DNA from: SW10 sp965657795
GTDB lineage: Bacteria > Verrucomicrobiota > Verrucomicrobiia > Verrucomicrobiales > Akkermansiaceae
Direction of reading: 5' to 3'
DNA: 64,000 bases
Assembly (NCBI GenBank): GCA_965657795.1
Contig: CBFHQJ010000001.1
Span: 62,001-126,000 of the forward strand
How positions within the stretch are numbered: position 1 is the first letter of the stretch; each line of letters opens with the position of its first letter. The position numbers and the translations under genes were made by a program. Below the pieces are notes generated by a model. The model was given only the letters and a program-made list of their open reading frames with translations. It was not told where the DNA came from and ran no database searches. Of this stretch, positions 17,543 through 25,138 are shown in pieces.

Positions 17543-18268
17543 ATGAAGAAAACACCGATTTTAATGGCCTCGATTCTTGCGATGAGCGGCAGTGCTTTCG
17601 GGCAGGATAGGAAAGCCAATCCTTTTGAAGACAAGGAGTTCCTGGCCGCTTCGATAGACGAAAATTTCCCGCAATCGTGGGAGGTGATGTGGGAGGTTTT
17701 CTCGATTCCTTTTGCAGAGGCCGCCAAGTTGAGGCGCGAGGTGAAGGATCAAAAGAAGATCTATGCTGATCTCGTCCAGCGGGTTGAAGAGAAGAAAGCA
17801 GTCCTGGAAATCTTCGAGCTCAACAAGCTGCTTCTCGGCCAAAAGAGCGAGGTGGAATCGGTTGAGGAGTTCATTTATCCGACCGAATACGAGCCACCTG
17901 AGCTTCCGAATATTGTCAGGAAGGTTCCCGGCAATCCCGAGGTGGCCAAGATGATTCAGACTCCGGCGACGCCCACAGCTTATGATACCCAAGATGTGGG
18001 GTTGACTCTGCACATTGATGGATCCAAGGGGCTGGAAGAGGGGCTCCGGCTTGACGTGAATCTGACCAAGCTTTCGTTAAAGGAGCTGGAAGAATGGGGG
18101 CAAAAAAAATCGACTGTGAAGATGCCCCGATTTGAGCGTCAGGAGATCAAGAAGGGGATCGAGTTTCGCGATGGGCAAACTTTGCTCGTCGGGACGCTGT
18201 CGCCGGTGGCAGATAAGGGCAAACGAGTGTGGTTGATCTTTGCGACTGCGACTTCGTCGAAAAAGTGA
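17543..18268 (+). CDS. Secretin-like tandem family protein, copy 3
   Basis: 241 residues. Signal peptide KKTPILMASILAMSGSAFG, then ANPFEDKEFLAAS, which parallels the VNPFKDPDMLVAN stretch of copy 1, so copies 1 and 3 form one subgroup. Blocks: A, EVFSIPFAEAAKLRREV; B, TEYEPPELPN; C, TPATPTAYDTQDVGLTLHI; D is altered (EWGQKKSTVKMPRF), ending TLLVGTLSPVADKG and KRVWLIFATA. A 68-bp gap before it contains an AT-rich TATTAT box beside the start, suggesting a separate promoter. Confidence 0.75.
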   Translation: MKKTPILMASILAMSGSAFGQDRKANPFEDKEFLAASIDENFPQSWEVMWEVFSIPFAEAAKLRREVKDQKKIYADLVQRVEEKKAVLEIFELNKLLLGQKSEVESVEEFIYPTEYEPPELPNIVRKVPGNPEVAKMIQTPATPTAYDTQDVGLTLHIDGSKGLEEGLRLDVNLTKLSLKELEEWGQKKSTVKMPRFERQEIKKGIEFRDGQTLLVGTLSPVADKGKRVWLIFATATSSKK

Positions 18269-18282
18269 GCTGGGGTGAAGCG

Positions 18283-18567
18283 ATGAAGCTAGTTCCACTT
18301 TGCCAGATTCTCCTCCTCTTCGTTGGGAAGCTCGCCCGGCTGTCGATCGCTCATGTGGGTTATCTGACGAATGATTCTTTTGGCGAAGGCCCCTGGAAGA
18401 TGGAGATGCCTCGGTTTTCGGTTCAGGTGATTAAGGTGGGGGTTCAGTTGAACCCGGGAACACCTGCTTTGGTGGGAACGCTTTCGCTACCTCGTGGATT
18501 GCAGAAGCACGATGAGACGAAGCGGGTTTGGTTGGCGTTTTTAACCGTTGAGAAAGATTTAGAATGA
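18283..18567 (+). CDS. Secretin-like tandem family, copy 4, internally deleted
   Basis: Only 94 residues. A hydrophobic N-terminus (KLVPLCQILLLFVGKLARL) resembling a signal peptide passes directly into the last part of the family (VGYLTNDSFGEGPWKMEMP, then ALVGTLSLP and KRVWLAFLTVEKD). Blocks A, B and C, about 130 residues, are missing, so this is a deletion remnant or a minimal paralogue. The reading frame is intact, and its stop overlaps the start of copy 5 (ATGA). Probably non-functional, but expression cannot be excluded. Confidence 0.55.
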   Translation: MKLVPLCQILLLFVGKLARLSIAHVGYLTNDSFGEGPWKMEMPRFSVQVIKVGVQLNPGTPALVGTLSLPRGLQKHDETKRVWLAFLTVEKDLE

Positions 18568-19256
18568 TGAAAATGAAAAGCTATTTATTGATGGGGATGA
18601 TCCTGATTGCGGGAGCCGGCATGGTGCGTGGCGATGAAAATCCTATTAGTTGGGATATCACGTGTGAGGTGTTTTCGCTTCCCCTGTCGGAGGCAGCCAA
18701 GCTGAAACGATTGCGAAAATCGGATGCCGAGGATTACGCCGAACTCGTGAGGCGATTGGAGTCGGGCAAAGTGGTGCAGGAGGAATTTCTGATGCTGCGG
18801 GCTTTGGCGGGAGCCGCAACCACGGTTGAGGAAGTCAGCGAAATGATTTACGCCACCGAGTATGAACCGCCGGAACTTCCGAGTAATATTGGAGATCTGG
18901 GAGACGATCCTGAGAAGGCCAAGCAATTGGTCACTCCTGCAACTCCGAGTGCTTTCGATACCAAGAACGTGGGGAGCACAATGGAAGTGAAGCTTTCGAA
19001 GTGGGAGGAGGAAGATGCCGAGATTCGTATTTCGCTGACCTTGGTGAATTATCTTGGGAGGCAGACCTGGGGGCAGGGGTTAGCCGAGGGTGAGATGCCG
19101 AAGTTTGCCGTTCAAAAAATTCAAACCGGGGCGAAGGTCAAGGCGGACGTGCCGGAGTTGATTGGCTCGATTTCACCGCCCGAGGTCTTGCAACCTGAGA
19201 ACGGAGAGCGCCGGGTGTGGCTGGCCTTTGTAACGGCGTCGAAAGCTAAGGAATAG
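18564..19256 (+). CDS. Secretin-like tandem family protein, copy 5
   Basis: 230 residues, starting in the overlap with copy 4. Signal peptide KSYLLMGMILIAGAGMVRG. Blocks: A, EVFSLPLSEAAKLKRLR; B, TEYEPPELPS; C, TPATPSAFDTKNVGSTMEV, the copy that most closely echoes the secretin wording; D, WGQGLAEGEMPKFAV, ELIGSISPPEVL and RRVWLAFVTA. Being the most regular member, it is a good query for searching the family. It is followed after two bases by copy 6. Confidence 0.78.
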   Translation: MMKMKSYLLMGMILIAGAGMVRGDENPISWDITCEVFSLPLSEAAKLKRLRKSDAEDYAELVRRLESGKVVQEEFLMLRALAGAATTVEEVSEMIYATEYEPPELPSNIGDLGDDPEKAKQLVTPATPSAFDTKNVGSTMEVKLSKWEEEDAEIRISLTLVNYLGRQTWGQGLAEGEMPKFAVQKIQTGAKVKADVPELIGSISPPEVLQPENGERRVWLAFVTASKAKE

Positions 19257-19258
19257 TA

Positions 19259-19918
19259 GTGAAAATTTTAGCGTGGAGTCTGCTTTTATTTTTGCTGCCT
19301 GGAATGGAGGCGGCAGAAGAATTGGAGGTGACTTATGAAGTCTTTTCTCTTCCGATGAGTGAGGCAGCCAAGTTGCGGCGCGCGAAGTTGGGTGGAGAGA
19401 AAGCTTATGAACGGATTCTGGACTGGCTTAAGAAGAAGAAAATCAGGCAGGAGCAGTTTACGGTGGTTAAGTTGCTTGGAGAGGTTTCATCGATGGCTGA
19501 AGAGGTTCAGGAATATATTTTTCCAACGGAATATGAGGGGCGTTGGTATTGCCTTGGTCAGGGATCAGGAATTGGTGTTTTTGCGCCACCTCCGCCATTG
19601 CCGACCTGGCCTGAAGTCACGGCCTTCGATACCAAAAATTTGGGGCAGACTCTTGATATTGAGGTCAGGCGGGCGGGGGCCTTTTGTCACGTTAGGATGA
19701 GGCCGACGAAGATTGGTTTCACTGCCATTGACGCTTTTGGTCGCGGTATTTCTCAGGTTGAGATGGCTCGATTTTCGATTCAAACATTATCCACTGAGTT
19801 TGAAGCTGCTCTGAACAAGCCGGTTCTTGTAGGGACTATTTCGCCGCCGAGACATCTGCAAGAGGCTGGAGAAAAGAGAGTGTGGTTGGCCTTTTTGACC
19901 TGTCGTCAGAGCGGGTGA
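19259..19918 (+). CDS. Secretin-like tandem family protein, copy 6
   Basis: 219 residues from GTG 19259, directly after the stop of copy 5. Signal peptide KILAWSLLLFLLPGMEAAE. Block A is EVFSLPMSEAAKLRRAK. Block B is degenerate: the usual EYEPPELPN is replaced by EYEGRWYCLGQ. This brings in a Cys, and a second Cys follows further on (FCHVRM), so a disulphide is possible. Block C, EVTAFDTKNLGQTLDI; block D, FGRGISQVEMARFSI, VLVGTISPPRHL and KRVWLAFLTC. Divergence of the most conserved block suggests changed function or relaxed constraint. Confidence 0.72.
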   Translation: MKILAWSLLLFLLPGMEAAEELEVTYEVFSLPMSEAAKLRRAKLGGEKAYERILDWLKKKKIRQEQFTVVKLLGEVSSMAEEVQEYIFPTEYEGRWYCLGQGSGIGVFAPPPPLPTWPEVTAFDTKNLGQTLDIEVRRAGAFCHVRMRPTKIGFTAIDAFGRGISQVEMARFSIQTLSTEFEAALNKPVLVGTISPPRHLQEAGEKRVWLAFLTCRQSG

Positions 19919-19974
19919 TTTTTTGACAGGGTTTTGACATTGCCCTGGCCGGTCTGAGGCAGATTAATGGGCGT

Positions 19975-20736
19975 ATGATACAGCGAGGATTTTACGAATT
20001 GTCCCTTGGGCTTGCATTGCTCGGGCTGCCAATGACGGCGCTCTCCCAGGAGAATAAACCGATTCCCCCGAAGCCGGTGGAACCGATCCCGGTTAAGCTG
20101 CAGCCGGTGAAGGTGGTTTATGAGGTGTTTACTCTTCCCATGAACGAAGCCGCGGCTTTGTAGAGGGCCATGCAAACAGATGCGGAATTTTATGGCCGTT
20201 TGTTGGCGGGTCTCAAAGAGGAGAAAGTGAAGCTGGAAAGTTTTCTGGCGGTGCGTGGGATTTCGGGGCAGTCCATGGTCACAAGTCAGGTCGAAAATTA
20301 CACCTACCCTTCGGAATTTGAACCGCCGGAGCTTCCGAACCAAGTGGTAGGGACTGGTAAAAAGAAAGGGGCGGATGGAAAAGAGATCACGATTTTTCCA
20401 GCCACTCCGAGCGCCTATAAAAAGAAGCAGCTGGGAGAGGTCCTGGAGGTTGAAGCAGTAGTGAAGGGAAATGGCGAAATTGACTTGCGGGTGGCGCCCA
20501 CCCGGACCGCGCTCATTCAGAAAGACAGCTATGGACAAGGTTTGTCCAAAGTGGAAATGCCCCGATTTTCGGTGCCGGAAATCCGCACCGCAGTGAAGGC
20601 ACAATCGGGACAAGCGTTCTATCTAGGAACGGTTAGCGCACCCGGAGAATTACAGCCTGAAGAAGGTCCCAAGCAGGTGAGCTTTGCTTTTATTACCGCA
20701 ACGGATCTGAGCGGAGACATTTCGACTACAAAGTAA
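19975..20736 (+). pseudogene. Secretin-like tandem family, copy 7, interrupted by TAG
   Basis: Signal peptide (LGLALLGLPMTALSQ) and block A (VVYEVFTLPMNEAAAL) are followed by TAG at 20161-20163, then the same frame goes on: RAMQTDAEFYGRLLAGLKEE, block B SEFEPPELPN, block C TPSAYKKKQLGEVLEVEA, block D YGQGLSKVEMPRFSV and VSFAFITA. In copy 8 the aligned residues are SQR, so CAG (Gln) changed to TAG is the simplest cause. ATG 20170 could restart translation but would lack a signal peptide. No other damage is seen, so the lesion is recent, suppressed, or a base-call error. Confidence 0.7.
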
Positions 20737-20739
20737 GTG

Positions 20740-21510
20740 ATGAAGATAAAAAATTTGTTAATTGTGGGTGGTCTCTTGATTTTCGGGATGATCCCCGCTT
20801 GGGCTCAAGAAGCGGAAGCTCCGAAACTGATTCAGGTGGTTTACGAGGTGTTTTCTCTCTCGGAAGCCGAGGCGGCCCAGAGTCAACGCGACTCACAAAC
20901 CGACCGTGAATTGTACGCCAGAATGGTGACTGGTTTGGAGAAAGGGGAGGTGAAGCAAGAGAAGCTTTTGGCGATTCGATCGCTGGCGGGACAGAAAGCG
21001 ACCGTGGATCATGTGAGCGAGTTCATCTTCCCGACTGAGTTCGAACCACCCGAGCTTCCCAATCAGATTGGGGGCTTTTTTGAATCGTCCAAGGATGATG
21101 AAAAAATGAGCGACCTTGCCGGGGATCTTGCCAAAGTCAGAAAGGGAGCAGGTTGGCATGAAGGTAATTTTCCGGTGACTCCGGCGACGCCTTCGGCTTT
21201 TACCACCTCGAAGTTGGGAGACTCGCTGGAAGTTGAAGCGGCCCTGGGCGCGGAGGCCGGGTTTGTCTCGCTAAGATTTGCAGCAACCCATATTGCCTTG
21301 AAGGGTGCGGATGTTTGGGGGCAGGGATTGTCGGAAGCCAACATTCCCCGTTTCGAGGAGCAGAAGTTACAATCCAGTCTCAGCCTTAAAGGAGGCGAGC
21401 CCAGTTTGCTTGGAACGGTTTCACCGAGTCCGTCCACCCGGAAGGAAGACAAAGAGTCTCGGGTTTGGTTCGCTTTCGTCACGGCATCTGTCGTAGAAGT
21501 GAAGAAGTAA
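20740..21510 (+). CDS. Secretin-like tandem family protein, copy 8
   Basis: 256 residues, three bases after the stop of copy 7 (a GTG at 20737 is also in frame). Signal peptide KNLLIVGGLLIFGMIPAWA. Block A is less regular (EVFSLSEAEAAQSQRDSQ), block B TEFEPPELPN, then an insertion of about 30 charged residues (FESSKDDEKMSDLAG), block C TPATPSAFTTSKLGDSLEV, block D WGQGLSEANIPRF, SLLGTVSPSPS and RVWFAFVTA. It is the last member before the sensor kinase, 9 bases away, so the two-component genes may share its transcript. Confidence 0.75.
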   Translation: MKIKNLLIVGGLLIFGMIPAWAQEAEAPKLIQVVYEVFSLSEAEAAQSQRDSQTDRELYARMVTGLEKGEVKQEKLLAIRSLAGQKATVDHVSEFIFPTEFEPPELPNQIGGFFESSKDDEKMSDLAGDLAKVRKGAGWHEGNFPVTPATPSAFTTSKLGDSLEVEAALGAEAGFVSLRFAATHIALKGADVWGQGLSEANIPRFEEQKLQSSLSLKGGEPSLLGTVSPSPSTRKEDKESRVWFAFVTASVVEVKK

Positions 21511-21519
21511 AATTCTTCG

Positions 21520-23040
21520 ATGGGAAAAATCTATATCGGTCTCGTGCTCACTTTGCTGGTCTCTCTCGTGGTCCTTCTGGCTGGCGGAGTTCTGGCAAGG
21601 CGCTCGGCGACGCGGGTGACTCCGGTGGACCGGGAGGTATTGAAGAATCTTTCGACCAAGGTTGGGGCTGCGGTGTCAGGTTGGAAGTCGAGACGGGTGA
21701 AAGCACTGGAGGATATTTCTTATGAAGCAGCCAAACCGATGGCTGAAGAGATCGAAGAGAAGATCTCGGCTCTGCCAGGAGTTCGTGGTGCTATCCTTTT
21801 TCAAGAGGGCAGAATGGGACGTGAGTGGATTTTATTGGGACGAGTGGGATCACGCTCGCCAGCAGAGGTCGTGGTCGAGGGAGAGAAGTCGCCGCTGATC
21901 GCAGAACGGGCGATTGTTGTGCCGCAGGGACTTTTCAAAGAGGTAACCTTTGGGGAGTCCGGGCGGATCGATAACGAAGAGCGATCTTTTCACGGATGGT
22001 GGTTCTCTCCATTGCAAAGCGTGGTCGTTCTTTATCTGGTGGAGAACGGGATGGAAGAAGTTGCGATGATGAGTGAAGTCGGGTTTAAAGTGCAGGATGA
22101 TTTCAAGCGGGCTGCAGTGGCGGGTGAAACAGTAGAGGCCGTTTACAACGAGCAGCGGCTCGCCGGTGAGGGATTGGTCGGCCGGATGGCTACGGCTGAG
22201 ACCGGTGACGGGAGATTTGCGGTTCGGGCGTGGGACCGACGGACGGAAGAAAGGGAGTTTGATTGGACCACGATGTTTGGCTCGATTGGCCTTGCGGTTG
22301 TTATTGCCGGGGTTGGTTTGGGATTGTTCTTTTCCCAGCAACGGGTCTGGCGAGCTTCCGAGCAGAGGGTTTCCTTTGTGAATCGGGTCTCTCATGAGCT
22401 GGGGACTCCGTTGACGAACATGACCCTGAATCTGGAGCTGGCTTCGAGGTCGTTGCGATCTCACCCGGAAGTAGCGGGCCGTAGGTTGGAGAAAGTCAGT
22501 GAGGAGGTTTCGAGATTGGGTCGTTTGGTGACCAATGTTCTTACACATTCGAGGAAGGCCTCCGATGGAGTTCAGGATCGTTCGGTGGCTTGTGATCCGG
22601 ATTCTGTCATCGCGTGAGTGCTGGACCAATTTCGTCCGGCCCTGGAACGCCGCAAGATCGAGGTCGAGTGGTTGCCGGGAGAGGTCGGGGAGCAGCGATT
22701 GAATGCAGATGCTCTTTCACAGATTGTCTGGAACTTGATCTCGAATGTTGAGAAGTATGCCTCAAGTGGCGAATGGCTTTCGGTGTCGGTCTCCAAGAAG
22801 GGTGATGCGATGAAGGTCAGGGTCTGTGATCGGGGCGAAGCAATTCCCCGCGAGCGACGACGAAGGATTTTCAAACCCTTCGAGCGGGTTTCCGATTCGA
22901 CAAAAGAAGGGGTGAGTGGCACCGGACTCGGCCTTTCGATTTCCCGTGATCTGGCTGAAGCGATGGGCGGAACCCTGGAGCTCGTCGATGATTCGGAGAT
23001 GACCATTTTTGAACTGACAATCCCCCTGAAAACGACATGA
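21520..23040 (+). pseudogene. Sensor histidine kinase interrupted by in-frame TGA
   Basis: An N-terminal membrane segment, a periplasmic domain of about 220 residues, a second membrane segment (IGLAVVIAGVGLGLFF), HisKA with H292 (SHELGTPLTN), then TGA at 22615-22617 (codon 366). The same frame goes on with the HATPase domain: N box QIVWNLISNVEKYA, G1 CDRGEAIP and G2 GTGLGLSISRD. The stop falls in the linker, where related kinases often have Arg (VIARVLDQFRPAL), so CGA to TGA is likely. No Cys is expected there, and the hairpin that follows has no G in its loop, so selenocysteine is unlikely. GTG 22618 could restart translation of the ATPase domain. The end overlaps the response regulator start (ATGA). 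Confidence 0.72.
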
Positions 23041-23720
23041 AAATCCTGCTGACTGAAGATGACCCGATGACCCTCGATGACCCGATGACCCTCGAAGCGC
23101 TTGGTGAGCTTCTGCGATTGGAGGGGTTTGAGGTGGTGGAGGCAAGTGGAGGTGAGATGGCTTTAAAGCTTTGGGATGAAGTTCATCCTGATCTGGTTTG
23201 TCTCGATATTATGATGCCCGGAATGGGTGGGTACGAGGTTTGTCGGAGGTTGCGTGAGAAGGGTTCGCGAACTCCGATTTTGTTCCTCTCTGCCAAGAAC
23301 GAGGAGAAGGATATTGTTGCCGGACTTGAGCTGGGGGCGGATGATTTTATCAGGAAGCCTTTTACGACCGGAGAGGTGATGGCTCGAATTCGGTCTGCCT
23401 TACGAAGGGCATATCCTGAAAAGGGGAGTCGTAAGATTCAGATGGCCGATGTGGTGGTCTGGCCTGATGAACTGAGGGCCGAGCAAAATAATTCGGGAAT
23501 TGAGTTAACACTCCGGGAGGTGAAGATGCCTCTTTTTCTTGAGGAGAAGAGGGGTTTACCGGTTTCCCGTGATGAGTTTCTCGATCGTTGTTGGGGAATG
23601 AATTACTTTCCGGATTCCAGGACACTCGATCAACACGTGCATATGTTGCGGAAGAAGATTGAGAGAGGGAGCGAGCTCATTGAGACTGTTCGTGGAGTGG
23701 GGTATCGCTTTCGCGGCTAG
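23037..23720 (+). CDS. OmpR-family response regulator with duplicated N-terminal segment
   Basis: 227 residues: a receiver domain with acidic residues near 8-9, phospho-acceptor D57 (LVCLDIMMPG), the conserved Lys (FIRKPF), and a C-terminal winged helix (ELTLREVKM, SRTLDQHVHMLRKKIE, ETVRGVGYRFRG). Just after the acidic pair, DDPMTL occurs twice in tandem because of an exact 18-bp duplication (23058-23093). The extra six residues lengthen the loop between the first strand and first helix, next to the phosphorylation site, and could impair Mg2+ binding. Its partner is the interrupted kinase. The likely target is the upstream tandem array. Confidence 0.85.
   Translation: MKILLTEDDPMTLDDPMTLEALGELLRLEGFEVVEASGGEMALKLWDEVHPDLVCLDIMMPGMGGYEVCRRLREKGSRTPILFLSAKNEEKDIVAGLELGADDFIRKPFTTGEVMARIRSALRRAYPEKGSRKIQMADVVVWPDELRAEQNNSGIELTLREVKMPLFLEEKRGLPVSRDEFLDRCWGMNYFPDSRTLDQHVHMLRKKIERGSELIETVRGVGYRFRG
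23058..23093 (+). repeat. 18-bp perfect tandem duplication in response regulator
   Basis: GATGACCCGATGACCCTC occurs at 23058-23075 and again at 23076-23093 with no mismatch. Removing one copy would give a normal receiver start (TEDDPMTLEALGELL). The lack of any divergence suggests a recent event or an assembly artefact. Confidence 0.9.
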
Positions 23721-23764
23721 GAAAGAAACATTTGCCGATAGAGGCAGATGAGACGACTCTCCGG

Positions 23765-23938
23765 ATGATGAATGACAACGAAGTTCAATGTCCGTCCTGC
23801 GGTGAGTGGTTTACGATTTTCGCCGTTGCGCCCGAGGACTACGGGAGTCAGATGGATTATGATTGCGAGGTGTGTTGACGCCCCATGACGCTCATGGTCG
23901 ATGAGTTTGGAGGGGTAAGTGCGTTTGGATCTTATTAG
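23765..23938 (+). CDS. CPXCG-type cysteine-rich small protein with in-frame UGA (candidate selenoprotein)
   Basis: 57 codons including a UGA at 23876-23878 (codon 38). The first part has VQCPSCGEWF, the CPXCG motif of the Cys-rich CPXG family (PF14255), and an acidic middle. The family's second metal-like cluster usually reads CxVCCRP; here it is C34-E-V-C37-UGA-R-P-M, so the UGA stands where the third Cys belongs. The frame goes on with TLMVDEFGGVSAFGSY, the kind of tail expected in the family (56-74 residues), and its TAG abuts the ATG of the next gene. A stem CTCAT/ATGAG with loop GGTCG starts 12 nt after the UGA, matching bacterial SECIS spacing and loop. If UGA were a stop the protein would be 37 residues, shorter than family members. 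Sec is inferred; a Cys-to-stop mutation is the alternative. ATG 23768 is also possible. Confidence 0.62.
23891..23905 (+). promoter_or_regulatory. SECIS-like hairpin after UGA 23876-23878
   Basis: Stem CTCAT (23891-23895) pairs perfectly with ATGAG (23901-23905); a further G-U pair closes below. The apical loop is GGTCG. The loop begins after 17 intervening nt from the UGA; in E. coli fdhF the GGUC loop begins after about 18 nt. Sequence, loop and spacing all agree with the bacterial SECIS model. Confidence 0.6.
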
Positions 23939-24937
23939 ATGGGGGGCTTGGTTTCAGTGGTGTTTCCGGTTGGACCAGCGGTGGCGGATGCGGGACTGGC
24001 TTTGGCAGATTTGTTGAGCCAGAGCTATGTGAATCTTGAGGTGCTGGCGGTGTTAAATGGATGTCCGGAGGAGGTGAGAGAGGATTTTTTGGAACGAGAT
24101 GATCCGCGGCTGAGGGTGATTGATCTGGGTAACGAGCCGAGCTTGCTGGACGCGCTTGATTTAGCGGTGAAGGAGAGCCGGGGGAAGTGGCTGGCGCGAA
24201 TGGATGCAGATGATCGTAGCGATTTGAGGAGAATTGAGAGACAGGTGGAGTTGCTGGAATCCGGTGGGTGCGAGGTGGCGAGTTGTGGAATCTCGTTAAA
24301 GGGAGCGCTGGGTGATGGCATGCAGCGCTATGTGGATTGGGTGAATGAATTGAACACTCCGGAAAAAGTTTCGCGGGAGCGATTTGTGGAGAGTCCGGTG
24401 GTGCAACCGACGGTGGTGATGGCGAAGAGCTTGTTCGAGAAGGTGGGTGGTTATCTGCGGAATGGTTTTGCGGAGGATTATGATTTGTGGCTCCGCTTGC
24501 TGGAGCATGGAGCGCGATTTGGAAAAGTGCCGGATGCACTCTATGATTGGCATGATCGGCCGGATCGGCTCACGCGGAGCGATCCGAGATTCGATCACAA
24601 AATGATGCTGGCCTTGAAAGCGGATGCCTTGGCCCGGCTTCCGGTGATCAAGGCGAAAGGGGTTGCAATCTCGGGAGCGGGGCCAATCGGCAAGGTGCTG
24701 GGGCGCGAGTTAATTGCGAGGGGGATTGAGGTTAGGGGATATTTTGAGGTCAGCCCCAAACGGATCGGGAGCACTTGCCAGGGGGCTCCCATCGTGGGGC
24801 CGGAGGAATTTGGGAAGCGCTGGCGGGATGCGATTCTCCTTGCGGCGGTGGGAGTGGGTGGTGGTAGGTTTAAGGTGAGAAAGTTGGCTGAGGAGGCAGG
24901 TTTTGAGGAAGGAAAGGACTTTTGGTGCTGCTGCTAG
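23939..24937 (+). CDS. Family 2 glycosyltransferase with C-terminal Rossmann-like domain
   Basis: 332 residues. An N-terminal GT-A fold: strand VSVVFPVG, then RMDADDR at about 88-94 as the metal/nucleotide-sugar motif, and the acceptor-side EDYDLWLRLL as the ED-type catalytic region. From about residue 240 a second domain starts with a dinucleotide-like glycine motif, GVAISGAGPIGKVLGREL, followed by GYFEVSPKRIG. This resembles the CoA/NAD-type sensor domain attached to some sugar enzymes. The protein ends in WCCC, an uncommon run of cysteines. The start is fixed by the abutting stop of the CPXCG gene, so both are translated together. The acceptor is unknown. Confidence 0.82.
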   Translation: MGGLVSVVFPVGPAVADAGLALADLLSQSYVNLEVLAVLNGCPEEVREDFLERDDPRLRVIDLGNEPSLLDALDLAVKESRGKWLARMDADDRSDLRRIERQVELLESGGCEVASCGISLKGALGDGMQRYVDWVNELNTPEKVSRERFVESPVVQPTVVMAKSLFEKVGGYLRNGFAEDYDLWLRLLEHGARFGKVPDALYDWHDRPDRLTRSDPRFDHKMMLALKADALARLPVIKAKGVAISGAGPIGKVLGRELIARGIEVRGYFEVSPKRIGSTCQGAPIVGPEEFGKRWRDAILLAAVGVGGGRFKVRKLAEEAGFEEGKDFWCCC

Positions 24938-25024
24938 GCGGGGTGGGGTGATTTTCTGCGAAAAGTCCGAGATTTCGGCTTGCCAAATGTCGCTGTCTGA
25001 CACAGTTTCCCGCCCTCGAAGTGA

Positions 25025-25101
<77 letters not shown>

Positions 25102-25113
25102 CTTTGCTAATGA

Positions 25114-25138
25114 GACTGCCAATTCGGCAGTCTTTTTT
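25114..25138 (+). terminator. Rho-independent terminator after tRNA-Pro
   Basis: GACTGCC (25114-25120), loop AATTC, GGCAGTC (25126-25132), followed by six T. It ends the tRNA transcript 12 bases after CCA. Confidence 0.85.

Noticed and set aside
22615..22660. Third selenocysteine candidate in the histidine kinase
   Set aside because: The position is not a Cys in related kinases, and the hairpin CTGGAC/GTCCGG that follows has a loop without G.
22618..23040. GTG start giving a stand-alone HATPase protein after the kinase TGA
   Set aside because: It would start in the linker of a kinase in the same frame, with no ribosome site seen; an interrupted gene is simpler.
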